A stretch of DNA of 64,000 bases from Bowmanella yangjiangensis. Lineage in GTDB: Bacteria; Pseudomonadota; Gammaproteobacteria; Enterobacterales; Alteromonadaceae. Under the pieces are notes generated by a model. It did not search any database. It saw only the letters and a list, made by a program, of their open reading frames with translations, and was not told the DNA's origin. A program made the translations under genes and the position numbers. This document shows, one piece after another, positions 1 through 8,188 of this stretch. Each line of letters opens with the position of its first letter. The first letter of the stretch is position 1. The stretch spans positions 186,001 through 250,000 of the forward strand of contig NZ_JAFKCS010000004.1 of assembly GCF_017255015.1 (NCBI RefSeq), in the 5' to 3' direction.

Positions 1-251
1 TTGACGGTTCCTTTGTGCGTAATATGTGCCGGGACCGCAGTGACTACGCTACGGTTAAAGCCATTCATGAAATTGCCAGCAGTATGGGTAAACTCACTGT
101 TGCCGAATTCGTGTCAGATCAGGAAACCCGTATCGCACTAACCAAATTGGGCATCAGCTTTGCACAGGGCTTTGCGTTAGGTAAGCCGGCACCGCTGCAA
201 AATTTGCTGAACGAGCAGAAAGTCATCATACGACACCTGACAGCTGTTTGA
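1..251 (+). CDS. EAL-domain protein, C-terminal fragment (cut by window edge)
   Basis: The reading frame is open from the left edge to a TGA at 249-251, so only the C-terminal ~80 residues are visible. They carry the late EAL-domain signatures DGSFVR, TVAEFV and the final SFAQGFALGKPAPL, which close the TIM barrel of cyclic-di-GMP phosphodiesterases. The catalytic EAL motif and metal ligands lie outside the window, so activity cannot be judged. A PH-domain gene follows after 61 bp on the same strand, and a second EAL protein lies just beyond it. Confidence 0.85.
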   Translation, partial: DGSFVRNMCRDRSDYATVKAIHEIASSMGKLTVAEFVSDQETRIALTKLGISFAQGFALGKPAPLQNLLNEQKVIIRHLTAV

Positions 252-312
252 TTGTGGCGCTCGTACGTCATCTCTGTTATTAGTAGGGGCTGTTGAATTA
301 AAGGAGTGCCCC

Positions 313-687
313 ATGGGATTTCTTGATGCTTTGCTAGGTAATGCCTCTGAGGTCGATAAAAGCGAGGTTGCCGAAGAACTTGCGCCTATTTTGGCCGACA
401 ATGAACATATTGACCGTGTATATAAGCTAATTCGTGATATGTACGTGTTCACTAACAAGCGTTTGTTGTTGATTGACAAGCAAGGGGTAACAGGGCGAAA
501 AGTCGAGTACCACTCCATCCCTTATCGTGCCATTACACAATTCAAAGTGGAAACGGCCGGGCATTTTGACATGGATGCCGAACTGCGTATTTGGATATCA
601 GGTAGTGCAGAGCCCATCAAAAAGGAACTGAAAAAGAACACAGCGGTGGGGATTCAGCGCAGTTTGGCCAACTGGATGTTTGGCTGA
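313..687 (+). CDS. PH-domain protein (DUF1696/bPH_1 family)
   Basis: This 124-residue protein resembles the small bacterial pleckstrin-homology proteins of PF08000. Visible hallmarks are the MGFLDALLGNASEVD start and the central YVFTNKRLLLIDKQGVTGRK hairpin, followed by an amphipathic C-terminal helix ending in NWMFG. It has no signal peptide or membrane segment, so it is probably cytoplasmic; members of the family form oligomeric rings of unknown function. The ATG at 313 follows a good AAGGAG ribosome site at about 300-305. It lies 18 bp upstream of a GGDEF-EAL gene and may be co-transcribed with it; a functional link is not shown. Confidence 0.85.
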   Translation: MGFLDALLGNASEVDKSEVAEELAPILADNEHIDRVYKLIRDMYVFTNKRLLLIDKQGVTGRKVEYHSIPYRAITQFKVETAGHFDMDAELRIWISGSAEPIKKELKKNTAVGIQRSLANWMFG

Positions 688-705
688 TTATAGCTGCTCT
701 CTGAT

Positions 706-2226
706 ATGAAACGAACTTCTCGCATAGCAGCACTGATCGCTGCTGTTTATATGGTACTTGGTGCCGCCTGGATTCTGTTTTCAGATAAGGCGCTGCAAAG
801 TACCATCACTGATCTTGCTCTGATGACCCAGTTACAGACCTATAAGGGCTGGTTTTACGTAGCGGTCAATGCTTTGTTACTTTATTGGCTGATTCGTGAA
901 GCCTTAAAACGCTTCGAGCGGCAAGACCAGCGCGATCCGTTGACCAATTTGTACCGCCATCACCAGTTTATTACCTACCTCAAGGAATTGATGCATGTAG
1001 CGGCCAGTCGCAATGAAAAAGTACTGCTGTTACATCTGGATATTGATAATTTTAAGTCGCTCAATCAAGAGTTGGGGTACCGTGGCGCAGACAGCTTTTT
1101 GCGTGCACTGGCAGATAAATTTCGGACTTTTTATCAGGCCGATACCTTATTAGCCCGATTAGGGACGGACCAGTTTGTGGTGGCCCGCACTATTGGGACG
1201 CAGCAGGGCAGCTGGGAGCAACAAGCGTTGGCCCTAAATCGATGCTTTTCTCAGACTGCAGCAGCGCACAATCTGAAAGTGAGCTGCTGTATTGGCGTGG
1301 CGTTGGGGCCGGATGATGGCGACAATGCCAGAGCCTTACTACTGGCGTCGTCAGCCTCGCTGGCCAGTGCCAGGGAAGAGGGCCCTGACAGTATCAGATT
1401 GTTTAACCGAGCCTTATCTGAAGCCGAGGAGAAACGTCAGATATTGGTTGCAGATCTGCGTCAGGCCATTGAAGAGAGAACCTTGTCGTTGGTTTATCAA
1501 CCTCAGTTTAATGCAGTGTCAGGGCAGATAACAGGTTGTGAGGTACTTCTCCGTTGGTGCCACCCTATGCTTGGATGGGTGCCCCCTGAGCAGTTTGTCG
1601 GTCTGGCTGAGCAGCACAATCTGATATCGGCATTATCGGCATTGGTGGTAAGTCAAACTGCTGCTGAGCTGGATTCAAAGGGGCTGCTCGGTAACCAGTT
1701 GCCCAGAGTATCTGTGAATATATCAGCGCTGGAATTTAATAATCCGGCGTTGATGGATACCTTGCAGCAAGAGCTTAATGGCGTACCGCAGTTATTGCCG
1801 TTTTTGCAATTGGAAATTACCGAAACCGCAGCCCTAACGGATCTTAATGCCAGTGTTCTGCAACTATCCCGTCTTAAGCAAAAAGGCCTGCGCTTTGCCA
1901 TTGATGACTTTGGTACCGGCTACACCTCGTTAATGATGTTGAAAGAATTACCTATTGATGAGGTGAAGATTGACCGTGCCTTTATTCGCGATCTACTCAA
2001 ACAGCCCCGAACTATTGCGATAGTGGAAGCGATCACGGCCATGGCCAGAGGTTTTGGCATTAATGTTGTAGCGGAAGGCGTGGAAACCCGAGAGCAGCTA
2101 GAGTGTCTGACCGCCTGTGGTTGCCAGGAAGTGCAAGGTTATTTACTGGCCATGCCCATGGCAATTGATGAGCTGGCCAGTTTTCTAGATAAACAAAAAG
2201 ACGCCCAGGATAAAGCCCAGGCGTAA
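706..2226 (+). CDS. Membrane-anchored GGDEF-EAL protein, probable c-di-GMP phosphodiesterase
   Basis: The 506-residue protein has two N-terminal membrane helices (about residues 8-28 and 47-65), a GGDEF-type domain (about 75-235) and an EAL domain (about 245-490). The cyclase motif is degenerate: the GGDEF position reads ARLGTDQF, so diguanylate cyclase activity is unlikely. The EAL domain looks intact. It has EVLLRW in place of the EAL box with the glutamate kept, SVNISALEF, the IDDFGTGYTSL loop and NVVAEGVE. It therefore probably hydrolyses cyclic di-GMP at the inner membrane, with the GGDEF part structural or GTP-sensing. No periplasmic sensor domain is evident; the two helices are joined by a short loop only. 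Confidence 0.9.
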   Translation: MKRTSRIAALIAAVYMVLGAAWILFSDKALQSTITDLALMTQLQTYKGWFYVAVNALLLYWLIREALKRFERQDQRDPLTNLYRHHQFITYLKELMHVAASRNEKVLLLHLDIDNFKSLNQELGYRGADSFLRALADKFRTFYQADTLLARLGTDQFVVARTIGTQQGSWEQQALALNRCFSQTAAAHNLKVSCCIGVALGPDDGDNARALLLASSASLASAREEGPDSIRLFNRALSEAEEKRQILVADLRQAIEERTLSLVYQPQFNAVSGQITGCEVLLRWCHPMLGWVPPEQFVGLAEQHNLISALSALVVSQTAAELDSKGLLGNQLPRVSVNISALEFNNPALMDTLQQELNGVPQLLPFLQLEITETAALTDLNASVLQLSRLKQKGLRFAIDDFGTGYTSLMMLKELPIDEVKIDRAFIRDLLKQPRTIAIVEAITAMARGFGINVVAEGVETREQLECLTACGCQEVQGYLLAMPMAIDELASFLDKQKDAQDKAQA

Positions 2227-2235
2227 ATTTATTGT

Positions 2236-4452
2236 TTATTTTTCCTTACCAATGTGACGGTCAAAGAAATTGGTAATAGTGCGATTCAGATGGATTTGTG
2301 TCTGTTTACCGCGAATACCGTGTTTCTTGCCTGGATAATCCATGACCTCGAAAGGAATGGCCAGATCCTGCAATGTCTTGTATAGCCTGGTGCTATGCGT
2401 AAACAGCACGTTGTCATCAGCCATACCGTGGTAAATCAGTAAATCCCCTGTGAGATCTTTGGCATAGGGGAAGACTGATGATTTTTCATATCCCTCGGCG
2501 TTCTCGGCAGGATGCGCCATATAACGTTCGGTGTAATGGGTGTCATACAGTAACCAGTCAGTGACAGGCGCCCCGGATACCCCGGCCTGGAAGTAGTCAC
2601 CGGCCTTAAACATGCTCATCAGGGTCATGTAGCCACCATAGCTGTGGCCGTGCACACCAATGCGCTGTGCATCTACATAGGGTAATTGTCGCAGGAATTT
2701 TACCCCTTCAATCTGATCTTGAACTTCTACATCGCCCATATTGCGGTAAATGGCATCTTCAAAAGCCTTGCCGCGATAGTTGGAACCGCGGTTATCCAAG
2801 CTGAATACCACGTAGCCCTGGTTTACCCAATATTGGAACATCAAGCCACGGCTGCCAGCCCAGCTGTTGGTAACCACCTGCGCATGAGGACCGCCATACA
2901 AGTACACTATGGCTGGACGCTTACCTTTGACGTTTTGTGGTGTATACAATCGGTAGTAAAGCTCTACACCCTGCTCAGTGGTAAAGCTGCCAAAGCTGGG
3001 CTTGACCCATTGCTGCTGGTAAGGATTTAAGGGATGGCTTGCATCCAGTGCGTTCTCTGCCAACCAGGCCAGTCGGTTGCCGTCAGCTTTGTGCAGACTT
3101 ACCTGGGGCGGTGTATTGATAGTGGAGAATCTATCTATATAAACTTGAGCTTTGCGGTCAAAACTAATCCCGTGGAAACCGCTGCGTTGGCTGACTTTGG
3201 TAATTTCGCCGCCATTCAGACTGACTTTGTATAAGTGTTTCTCCAGCGGAGTATCTTTGCGACCAGTGAAATACACCCAAGCGTTAGTTTCATCGACTGC
3301 TGCGATATCATCTACCACCCACTTGCCTTGGGTAAGCTGACGCAGCAAGCTGCCGTCATTTTTATACAAATACAGATGTTTGAAGCCGTCTCGCTCTGAT
3401 GACCAGATAAACTGAGGGCTGTGGCGCAGGAAGGTCAGGTCATCCTGAAGATTGACCCAAGTTGAAGCCGTTTCTTCCAGTAACAACTTTTGCTGCCAAT
3501 TGTCGGTATTTACCCGGCGTAGCTCCAATCTTTGCTGGTCGCGGCTTTGCCATTGATAAGTTAAATGCCGACTATCACGCTGCCATTTTACCCGGGCCAG
3601 ATAAATGTCGTCGTCTTTACCTAAATCTACCCAATGGGGTTGTTTATCGTTGAGACTGCTCACCGCCAGGGCGACTTTTACATTGGGTGTGCCTGTGCTG
3701 GGGTAACGCTGGGTGATCATCTTGATGGAGTCGGCGTAGATTTCACTGCGAGTAATTTCCTCAACGGGCGACTCATCAATTCGGGTGTAGGCAATTTGGC
3801 TTTCATCCGGTGACCACCAGTAGCCCGTCATTCTGCCCATTTCTTCCTGAGCAACAAACTCGGCCATAGCGTATTTGATCGGGCCTTTGCCATCTGTGGT
3901 GATGGCAGATTCTTCACCGCTTTTGATGTTCAAAACATACAGATTCTGTTCACGTACAAAGCTGATGTAGTTGGCCTTGGGGGAGAAGCGGATGTCAGTT
4001 TCAAACTCAGGGGTTTGCAGCAGACGCTTGGCTTGAGTATCACCAAGACGATAATAGAAAACATCACCGGCCAGTGGGAACAGTAAGGCTTTTCCATCAT
4101 CTGACCACTGATAGTCGACTATGCCACTGCCGTGCAGGCGCAATCGTTCACGTCTGGCTTTTTCTTCATCCGATAATTGTTCTGGGCCACTATGCAGTTT
4201 GTCTGAATCAAACAACATGCGGGTTTTACCGCTTTCAATATGGTATTCCCACAGGTCATAGCGTTCGTAATCGGTTTCTTTGCCTTTGAGGAAAGTAACC
4301 CGGCTGCCGTCTGGTGAAACTCTGAGTTTGATTGGCGCATCCCCATCCAGGGAAGGGGATGAGAAAATGCGTTCAATACTGAGCGAATCGGCCGACAGAC
4401 TGAGGCTGGTGCCCGTAAGCGCCAGGGCCAGCAAGGTAGCTAGTTTTTTCAT
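2236..4452 (-). CDS. Secreted S9 family peptidase, dipeptidyl peptidase IV type
   Basis: The 738-residue protein starts with a clear signal peptide (MKKLATLLALALTGTSLSLSA). It then has the beta-propeller DPPIV N-terminal domain and a C-terminal alpha/beta-hydrolase domain. The serine lies in GVHGHSYGGYM, the aspartate in the MADDNVLF region and the histidine in KKHGIRG, the triad expected for the S9B prolyl dipeptidases. The propeller motif EEMGRMTGYWWSPD supplies the glutamates that hold the substrate amino terminus. It should remove X-Pro or X-Ala dipeptides from peptides in the periplasm. It is convergent with the GGDEF-EAL gene, with only 9 bp between the stop codons. Confidence 0.93.
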   Translation of the reverse strand: MKKLATLLALALTGTSLSLSADSLSIERIFSSPSLDGDAPIKLRVSPDGSRVTFLKGKETDYERYDLWEYHIESGKTRMLFDSDKLHSGPEQLSDEEKARRERLRLHGSGIVDYQWSDDGKALLFPLAGDVFYYRLGDTQAKRLLQTPEFETDIRFSPKANYISFVREQNLYVLNIKSGEESAITTDGKGPIKYAMAEFVAQEEMGRMTGYWWSPDESQIAYTRIDESPVEEITRSEIYADSIKMITQRYPSTGTPNVKVALAVSSLNDKQPHWVDLGKDDDIYLARVKWQRDSRHLTYQWQSRDQQRLELRRVNTDNWQQKLLLEETASTWVNLQDDLTFLRHSPQFIWSSERDGFKHLYLYKNDGSLLRQLTQGKWVVDDIAAVDETNAWVYFTGRKDTPLEKHLYKVSLNGGEITKVSQRSGFHGISFDRKAQVYIDRFSTINTPPQVSLHKADGNRLAWLAENALDASHPLNPYQQQWVKPSFGSFTTEQGVELYYRLYTPQNVKGKRPAIVYLYGGPHAQVVTNSWAGSRGLMFQYWVNQGYVVFSLDNRGSNYRGKAFEDAIYRNMGDVEVQDQIEGVKFLRQLPYVDAQRIGVHGHSYGGYMTLMSMFKAGDYFQAGVSGAPVTDWLLYDTHYTERYMAHPAENAEGYEKSSVFPYAKDLTGDLLIYHGMADDNVLFTHSTRLYKTLQDLAIPFEVMDYPGKKHGIRGKQTQIHLNRTITNFFDRHIGKEK

Positions 4453-4541
4453 TTGTCTCGTTATCCTGATTTAATAGTACCGCACCTTGTGGGGCGGGCA
4501 ATTCGACACTTATATTATTGATTATCAACCGGTAGGTACAC

Positions 4542-5165
4542 ATGCAGGAGGCAAATCTCTGCACAGCATTAGTGTTAGGCGCTACAGGCTTGGTGGGTCG
4601 CACACTAGTGGCCCAACTTAAAAATGACCAACGCTATCGGCAAATTACCTGCTTAGTACGCAGTTCTGCCGGGCTGGAAGGCAATAACTGTCAGGAAGTC
4701 ATAACGGACTTTTCGCGTATGCAGGACTATGCCAGTTATTTTCAGGCCTCACATATTTATGTATGTCTGGGGACAACCATTAAACAGGCTGGCAGTAAAG
4801 CCGCTTTTCGGTCGGTAGATTTTGATTTGGTTTACCAGGCTGCACAGCTCGCTGCCATGCAGCAAGCCCTGAGTTTTGTTTGGATCTCGTCGGTAGGTGC
4901 TGATGCACGTAGTCGCAGTTTTTATTTGCGAACTAAAGGCGAGTTAGAAGAGGCCATCTTTGCTATGCAAGGGTTAAAAAGGCCTGCACAGGTTCGCCCC
5001 TCATTGTTGCTTGGGGAGCGACGTGAGTTTCGGTTTTTTGAGCGTTTAGGCACTATGTTCGCACCCTTGTATTCGCACCTGTTGCACGGACGACTTGCCA
5101 AGTACCGGCCGATAGCGGCCGAAGAGGTAGCAGAACAAATGATAGGGCTACAATATTTTGGCTAA
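4542..5165 (+). CDS. NAD(P)-binding Rossmann-fold oxidoreductase (atypical SDR)
   Basis: This 207-residue cytoplasmic protein has an N-terminal dinucleotide-binding fold with VLGATGLVGRTLVAQL and a later VWISSVGAD strand followed by SFYLRTKGELEEA. It resembles the NAD(P)-dependent atypical short-chain dehydrogenases related to HTATIP2/YbjT. No substrate can be assigned. The ATG at 4542 follows a weak TAGGT site. Its 3' end overlaps the start of the tRNA methyltransferase gene by 8 bp, so the two are probably translated together. Confidence 0.8.
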   Translation: MQEANLCTALVLGATGLVGRTLVAQLKNDQRYRQITCLVRSSAGLEGNNCQEVITDFSRMQDYASYFQASHIYVCLGTTIKQAGSKAAFRSVDFDLVYQAAQLAAMQQALSFVWISSVGADARSRSFYLRTKGELEEAIFAMQGLKRPAQVRPSLLLGERREFRFFERLGTMFAPLYSHLLHGRLAKYRPIAAEEVAEQMIGLQYFG

Positions 5166-5874
5166 GGGGCAGGGCGGTTTCGCCTTTAAGCAGTTTTTCA
5201 TAGGGCACAGCCAATGTGCCATGAAGGTCGGTACGGACAGTATTTTGCTGGGTAGCTGGGTTAATCCCCTGCATGCCCAGCATATATTGGATGTTGGCAC
5301 GGGCAGTGGTCTGTTGGCTGTGATGATGGCGCAGAAAAGTGCCGATGATGCCCAGATTCTGGGTATAGACATCGACGATGCAGCCATTTCTCAGGCCAGG
5401 GATAATGGCCAAGCAAGCCCCTGGCCGCAAAAATTGGATTTTCGCTGTACACCACTGCAAGCGCTTGGGACGCATCAACAATATGAGCTGATAATCAGCA
5501 ATCCTCCCTATTTTCCTCCAGGTCAAACCTTTGACCCTCAGCGCCAGCAAGCCAGGCATACAGGTGAGCTGAGTCATCAGGAATTGATTGAAATCGTTTG
5601 TCAGTTGTTGTCCAGCGATGGGCGATTTGCCTTTGTTCTACCTACAACGCCAGGGCTCGAATTGGTCGACATGGCAAAAGCACATGGTTTGTATGTGCAG
5701 CGCCAGCTTTGGATAAAAACCAGGGAAGACAAAATGCCCGTTCGTATTTTGGTTGAAATGGGCTATGAGCATGCACCTCAGCCAGAAATGCAGCTGCTAA
5801 GTATTTATGACTTAGACAATACTTATACCGACCAATATAAAAGCTTATGCCGTGACTATTATCTGAACTTTTAA
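5158..5874 (+). CDS. trmN: tRNA1(Val) (adenine37-N6)-methyltransferase
   Basis: The 238-residue protein matches the TrmN6/YfiC family, which methylates N6 of A37 in tRNA1(Val) using S-adenosylmethionine. The SAM-binding motif I is ILDVGTGSGLLAVMM, the acidic loop is ILGIDIDDAA and the catalytic adenine-methylase motif is IISNPPYF. Length and the N-terminal FAFKQFFIGH and KVGTDSILLG motifs fit the E. coli homologue. The proposed start is a TTG at 5158 that overlaps the end of the upstream gene; no better ATG precedes the conserved part. Confidence 0.9.
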   Translation: MAKGQGGFAFKQFFIGHSQCAMKVGTDSILLGSWVNPLHAQHILDVGTGSGLLAVMMAQKSADDAQILGIDIDDAAISQARDNGQASPWPQKLDFRCTPLQALGTHQQYELIISNPPYFPPGQTFDPQRQQARHTGELSHQELIEIVCQLLSSDGRFAFVLPTTPGLELVDMAKAHGLYVQRQLWIKTREDKMPVRILVEMGYEHAPQPEMQLLSIYDLDNTYTDQYKSLCRDYYLNF

Positions 5875-6026
5875 TAAGTATGCGAGGTCGGTTGGCGCCG
5901 TTCTCGCTCAAAGCACAAATGCCAGCTATAGTCTTAGTGTAATTGTTTATTCCAACATGATACCCACAGAGCAAGAAGAGAGACGCGACACGACAAACTA
6001 ACCATACAATTTATTGGGGGGAAGCT

Positions 6027-6404
6027 ATGTACGCCAACAAGTTACCCGAGAGTATCCTGTCATTATTCGATACTTTGCAGCTAGTGGAATTGGAGTGGCA
6101 AGGCCGCTGCGTCCAGATCCCCAAATTCGCCGTCTATGCCATCCTAGACAAGCCGGTGTTTGACCGTTACTCCTTTATTGACGGCAAGCGCATGGGCATT
6201 ATCCAGTTAGAAAAATACCAGATCCCGGTGCTCGACCCCTTCTTGGGCTGTATCGATAGCGTTCCTGAGCATGTTGTCATCATCAGCCATCACAAAGGTA
6301 ATCGCTTTGGGCTATTCGGTTATCCGGCCGACAAGGTGCGTGATTATGTCCGTTTATCCATGCAGCATCGCGCAGTCCCGCATATTGTGAAGGCGTTTTG
6401 TTGA
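6027..6404 (+). CDS. Small protein with a possible CheW-like domain
   Basis: The 125-residue cytoplasmic protein has a strong ribosome site (GGGGGGAAG at about 6016-6024) and typical codon use. The middle, with IIQLEKYQIPVLDPF followed by HVVIISHHKGNRFGLFGYPADKV, resembles the beta-barrel hydrophobic core of CheW-like domains, where IPVVDL precedes a later strand. The domain is short and no full CheW signature is present, so the assignment is tentative. It stands alone between trmN and a probable gene remnant; no chemotaxis gene is adjacent. Confidence 0.55.
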   Translation: MYANKLPESILSLFDTLQLVELEWQGRCVQIPKFAVYAILDKPVFDRYSFIDGKRMGIIQLEKYQIPVLDPFLGCIDSVPEHVVIISHHKGNRFGLFGYPADKVRDYVRLSMQHRAVPHIVKAFC

Positions 6405-6524
6405 GGAACTGATTCATACTTTAATGCTGAAAATGGCAGTTCAGTGGGTTCCTGTTTTAAGGAACTCGGGACATTAGTGAATCTCCCCGGGTTTGTCGGA
6501 GGCTAATTATCTTGAAAGAATTAG

Positions 6525-6638
6525 CCCGAAACGCCGACTGCGGGTGTGATAAATCCGCATACCGGTACCAAGATTCGGGTTAAGAGTATCAGTGCCCAAG
6601 GCAATTTTATGCAGGTGCAAGTGTCAGGGAGTAAATAA
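6525..6638 (+). pseudogene. Possible 3' remnant of a lost coding region
   Basis: Between the CheW-like gene and the FadL terminator there is a 37-codon open stretch with no start codon of its own. It is bounded by an in-frame TAG at 6522-6524 and ends in TAA. Its translation (beginning PETPTAGVINPHTGTK, ending MQVQVSGSK) looks like the C-terminal beta-strand region of a secreted protein. No matching N-terminal part is visible upstream. It may be a decayed gene end left by a deletion, or chance. Confidence 0.3.
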
Positions 6639-6655
6639 CCCAATCTGCATATAGT

Positions 6656-6682
6656 AAAAAGCCACCGAAAGGTGGCTTTTTT
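6656..6682. terminator. Bidirectional rho-independent terminator
   Basis: A GCCACC stem, GAAA loop and GGTGGC stem are flanked by five A residues on the left and six T residues on the right. The hairpin therefore works in both directions. On the minus strand it ends the FadL transcript, whose stop codon is 9 bp away. Confidence 0.85.
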
Positions 6683-6690
6683 ATCAAGCA

Positions 6691-7950
6691 TTAGAACGCC
6701 ATATTGTACTGAGCGGCAAACAGATAGGCGTTACCTTCAGATTCAAACTGCCATACCTGGCCCAGATTGTCGGTTTCGCTAAATCGGCGGTTGACGCCGC
6801 GCAATATACTCAGGCCCAGATCCAGGGATGAAACATCACTAAACTGATAGTTGGCACCAGCGCTCAACCACAAGCGATTGGTATCCGGAATGGAAATGGA
6901 CATATGGTTTTTATCCGCTGGCGTTTTGTCGTAGGCAATACCGGCGCGCAACTTAGTTTCTGCATTTAACTGGTAGTCTGCACCTATGGCATAGCGCCAG
7001 GAGTTGGAGAAGTTTTCTTGCTTGTGGAAAACCGGCGTTTCACGCCCCGGAACAAAGGCTTGCAGCTTGTCAAAGCTGCTCCACTGAGTCCACATCAGGC
7101 TGTAGTGAAGGGCGATGGTTTGATCCAATTGATGGGTAGCTGAAAACTCTGTTATTGCTGGCAGGCTGATTTCTACCCGACCCGGTAGGCTTTGCCCTTG
7201 CAAGCCACCCAACTGGGCGGGAAGTTGGTTGCTGTATTCACCGGCAAACTTGATATCGGTTTCGCTACGGTAATGCAGACCAAAGCGGTGACCTTCGGAC
7301 GGCTCATAGCTTACCCCCAGGTTCCAGCCAAAACCATAATCGTCGCCTTCCAGGCGAGCGGCTTCGGTTTGGGCGGGGATGGATAGGGGAGAAGTGCCAA
7401 AGTGGCGCACAATCTTGGCGTCGGCATAAACATAGTTAAGGCCACCACCAATGGCGAATTGCTCGTTTATCTTATATGACAGACTGGCGTTCATATTTAC
7501 CGTAACGATTTCGGTCTGACCAGCCAACTGCCCGGCGGTATAGTCGTCAGCAAACTCGGTGGATAAACCGAAGTTAGAGAAAGCGCCAAAGCCAAAGGCG
7601 AATTGCTCGTTGATGGGCATCACCATATAACCGGCGGGAATGATGGCCGAGGGAGCAATGCTGCTGTCGTCAAGTTTGGATGCATCAGCATAAGAAGGTG
7701 CGCCGGTTCCTTTAAGGCTGACATCGGGCTTAACATAGCTGGCTATCAGGCTGACCTGGTTACGGGTAAATTCAGACATCAGGGCTGGGTTTCTGGCCAG
7801 CACCGAGGCATCTTCTGCAATGGCAGCTTCACCGGCAAATGCGCGGCCTAACCCAGCAGCACTATGTTCACCTAGTTGAAAGGCGGCGCCGTGAGCGTTT
7901 AAGGATAGCAGGGCAATACTAGCTGCCAGCAGGGTTTTGTTCAGTTGCAT
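6691..7950 (-). CDS. fadL: Outer-membrane long-chain fatty acid transporter, FadL family
   Basis: The 419-residue protein has a signal peptide (MQLNKTLLAASIALLSLNAHG) followed by AAFQLGEHSAAGLGRAFAG. This is the conserved N-terminal hatch region of FadL porins, with the ASVLARNPALM continuation. The rest alternates polar and hydrophobic residues as in a 14-strand barrel and ends in the aromatic QYNMAF outer-membrane signal. It should carry long-chain fatty acids or other hydrophobic compounds across the outer membrane. It is a single-gene unit, and I see no fatty-acid degradation gene nearby. Confidence 0.93.
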   Translation of the reverse strand: MQLNKTLLAASIALLSLNAHGAAFQLGEHSAAGLGRAFAGEAAIAEDASVLARNPALMSEFTRNQVSLIASYVKPDVSLKGTGAPSYADASKLDDSSIAPSAIIPAGYMVMPINEQFAFGFGAFSNFGLSTEFADDYTAGQLAGQTEIVTVNMNASLSYKINEQFAIGGGLNYVYADAKIVRHFGTSPLSIPAQTEAARLEGDDYGFGWNLGVSYEPSEGHRFGLHYRSETDIKFAGEYSNQLPAQLGGLQGQSLPGRVEISLPAITEFSATHQLDQTIALHYSLMWTQWSSFDKLQAFVPGRETPVFHKQENFSNSWRYAIGADYQLNAETKLRAGIAYDKTPADKNHMSISIPDTNRLWLSAGANYQFSDVSSLDLGLSILRGVNRRFSETDNLGQVWQFESEGNAYLFAAQYNMAF

Positions 7951-8188
7951 GTTGTCTCTTTTAATACTGCTAGAGGGTAAGGGGGCCGATCATACGGAGT
8001 TCGGAGGCGGGATAGTAAGAGATTTGTCGTAACTTTCCTGCAATTAAGCGACTAACTTTGGCTCGTTCGCTGCAAAATTGTGCTAAGTTGTTAATTCTAT
8101 GTTGTGTTTTTGGGACATTGTAGTTCCCAGTGAGCGGTAACTGCGCAATTGTTACTCTGGTGGATAATGCTCACCAGCTGCATAAGGT

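Noticed and set aside
5053-5577. A 174-codon minus-strand frame across the oxidoreductase and trmN genes
   Set aside because: It covers the end of one well-supported gene and the SAM-binding part of another.
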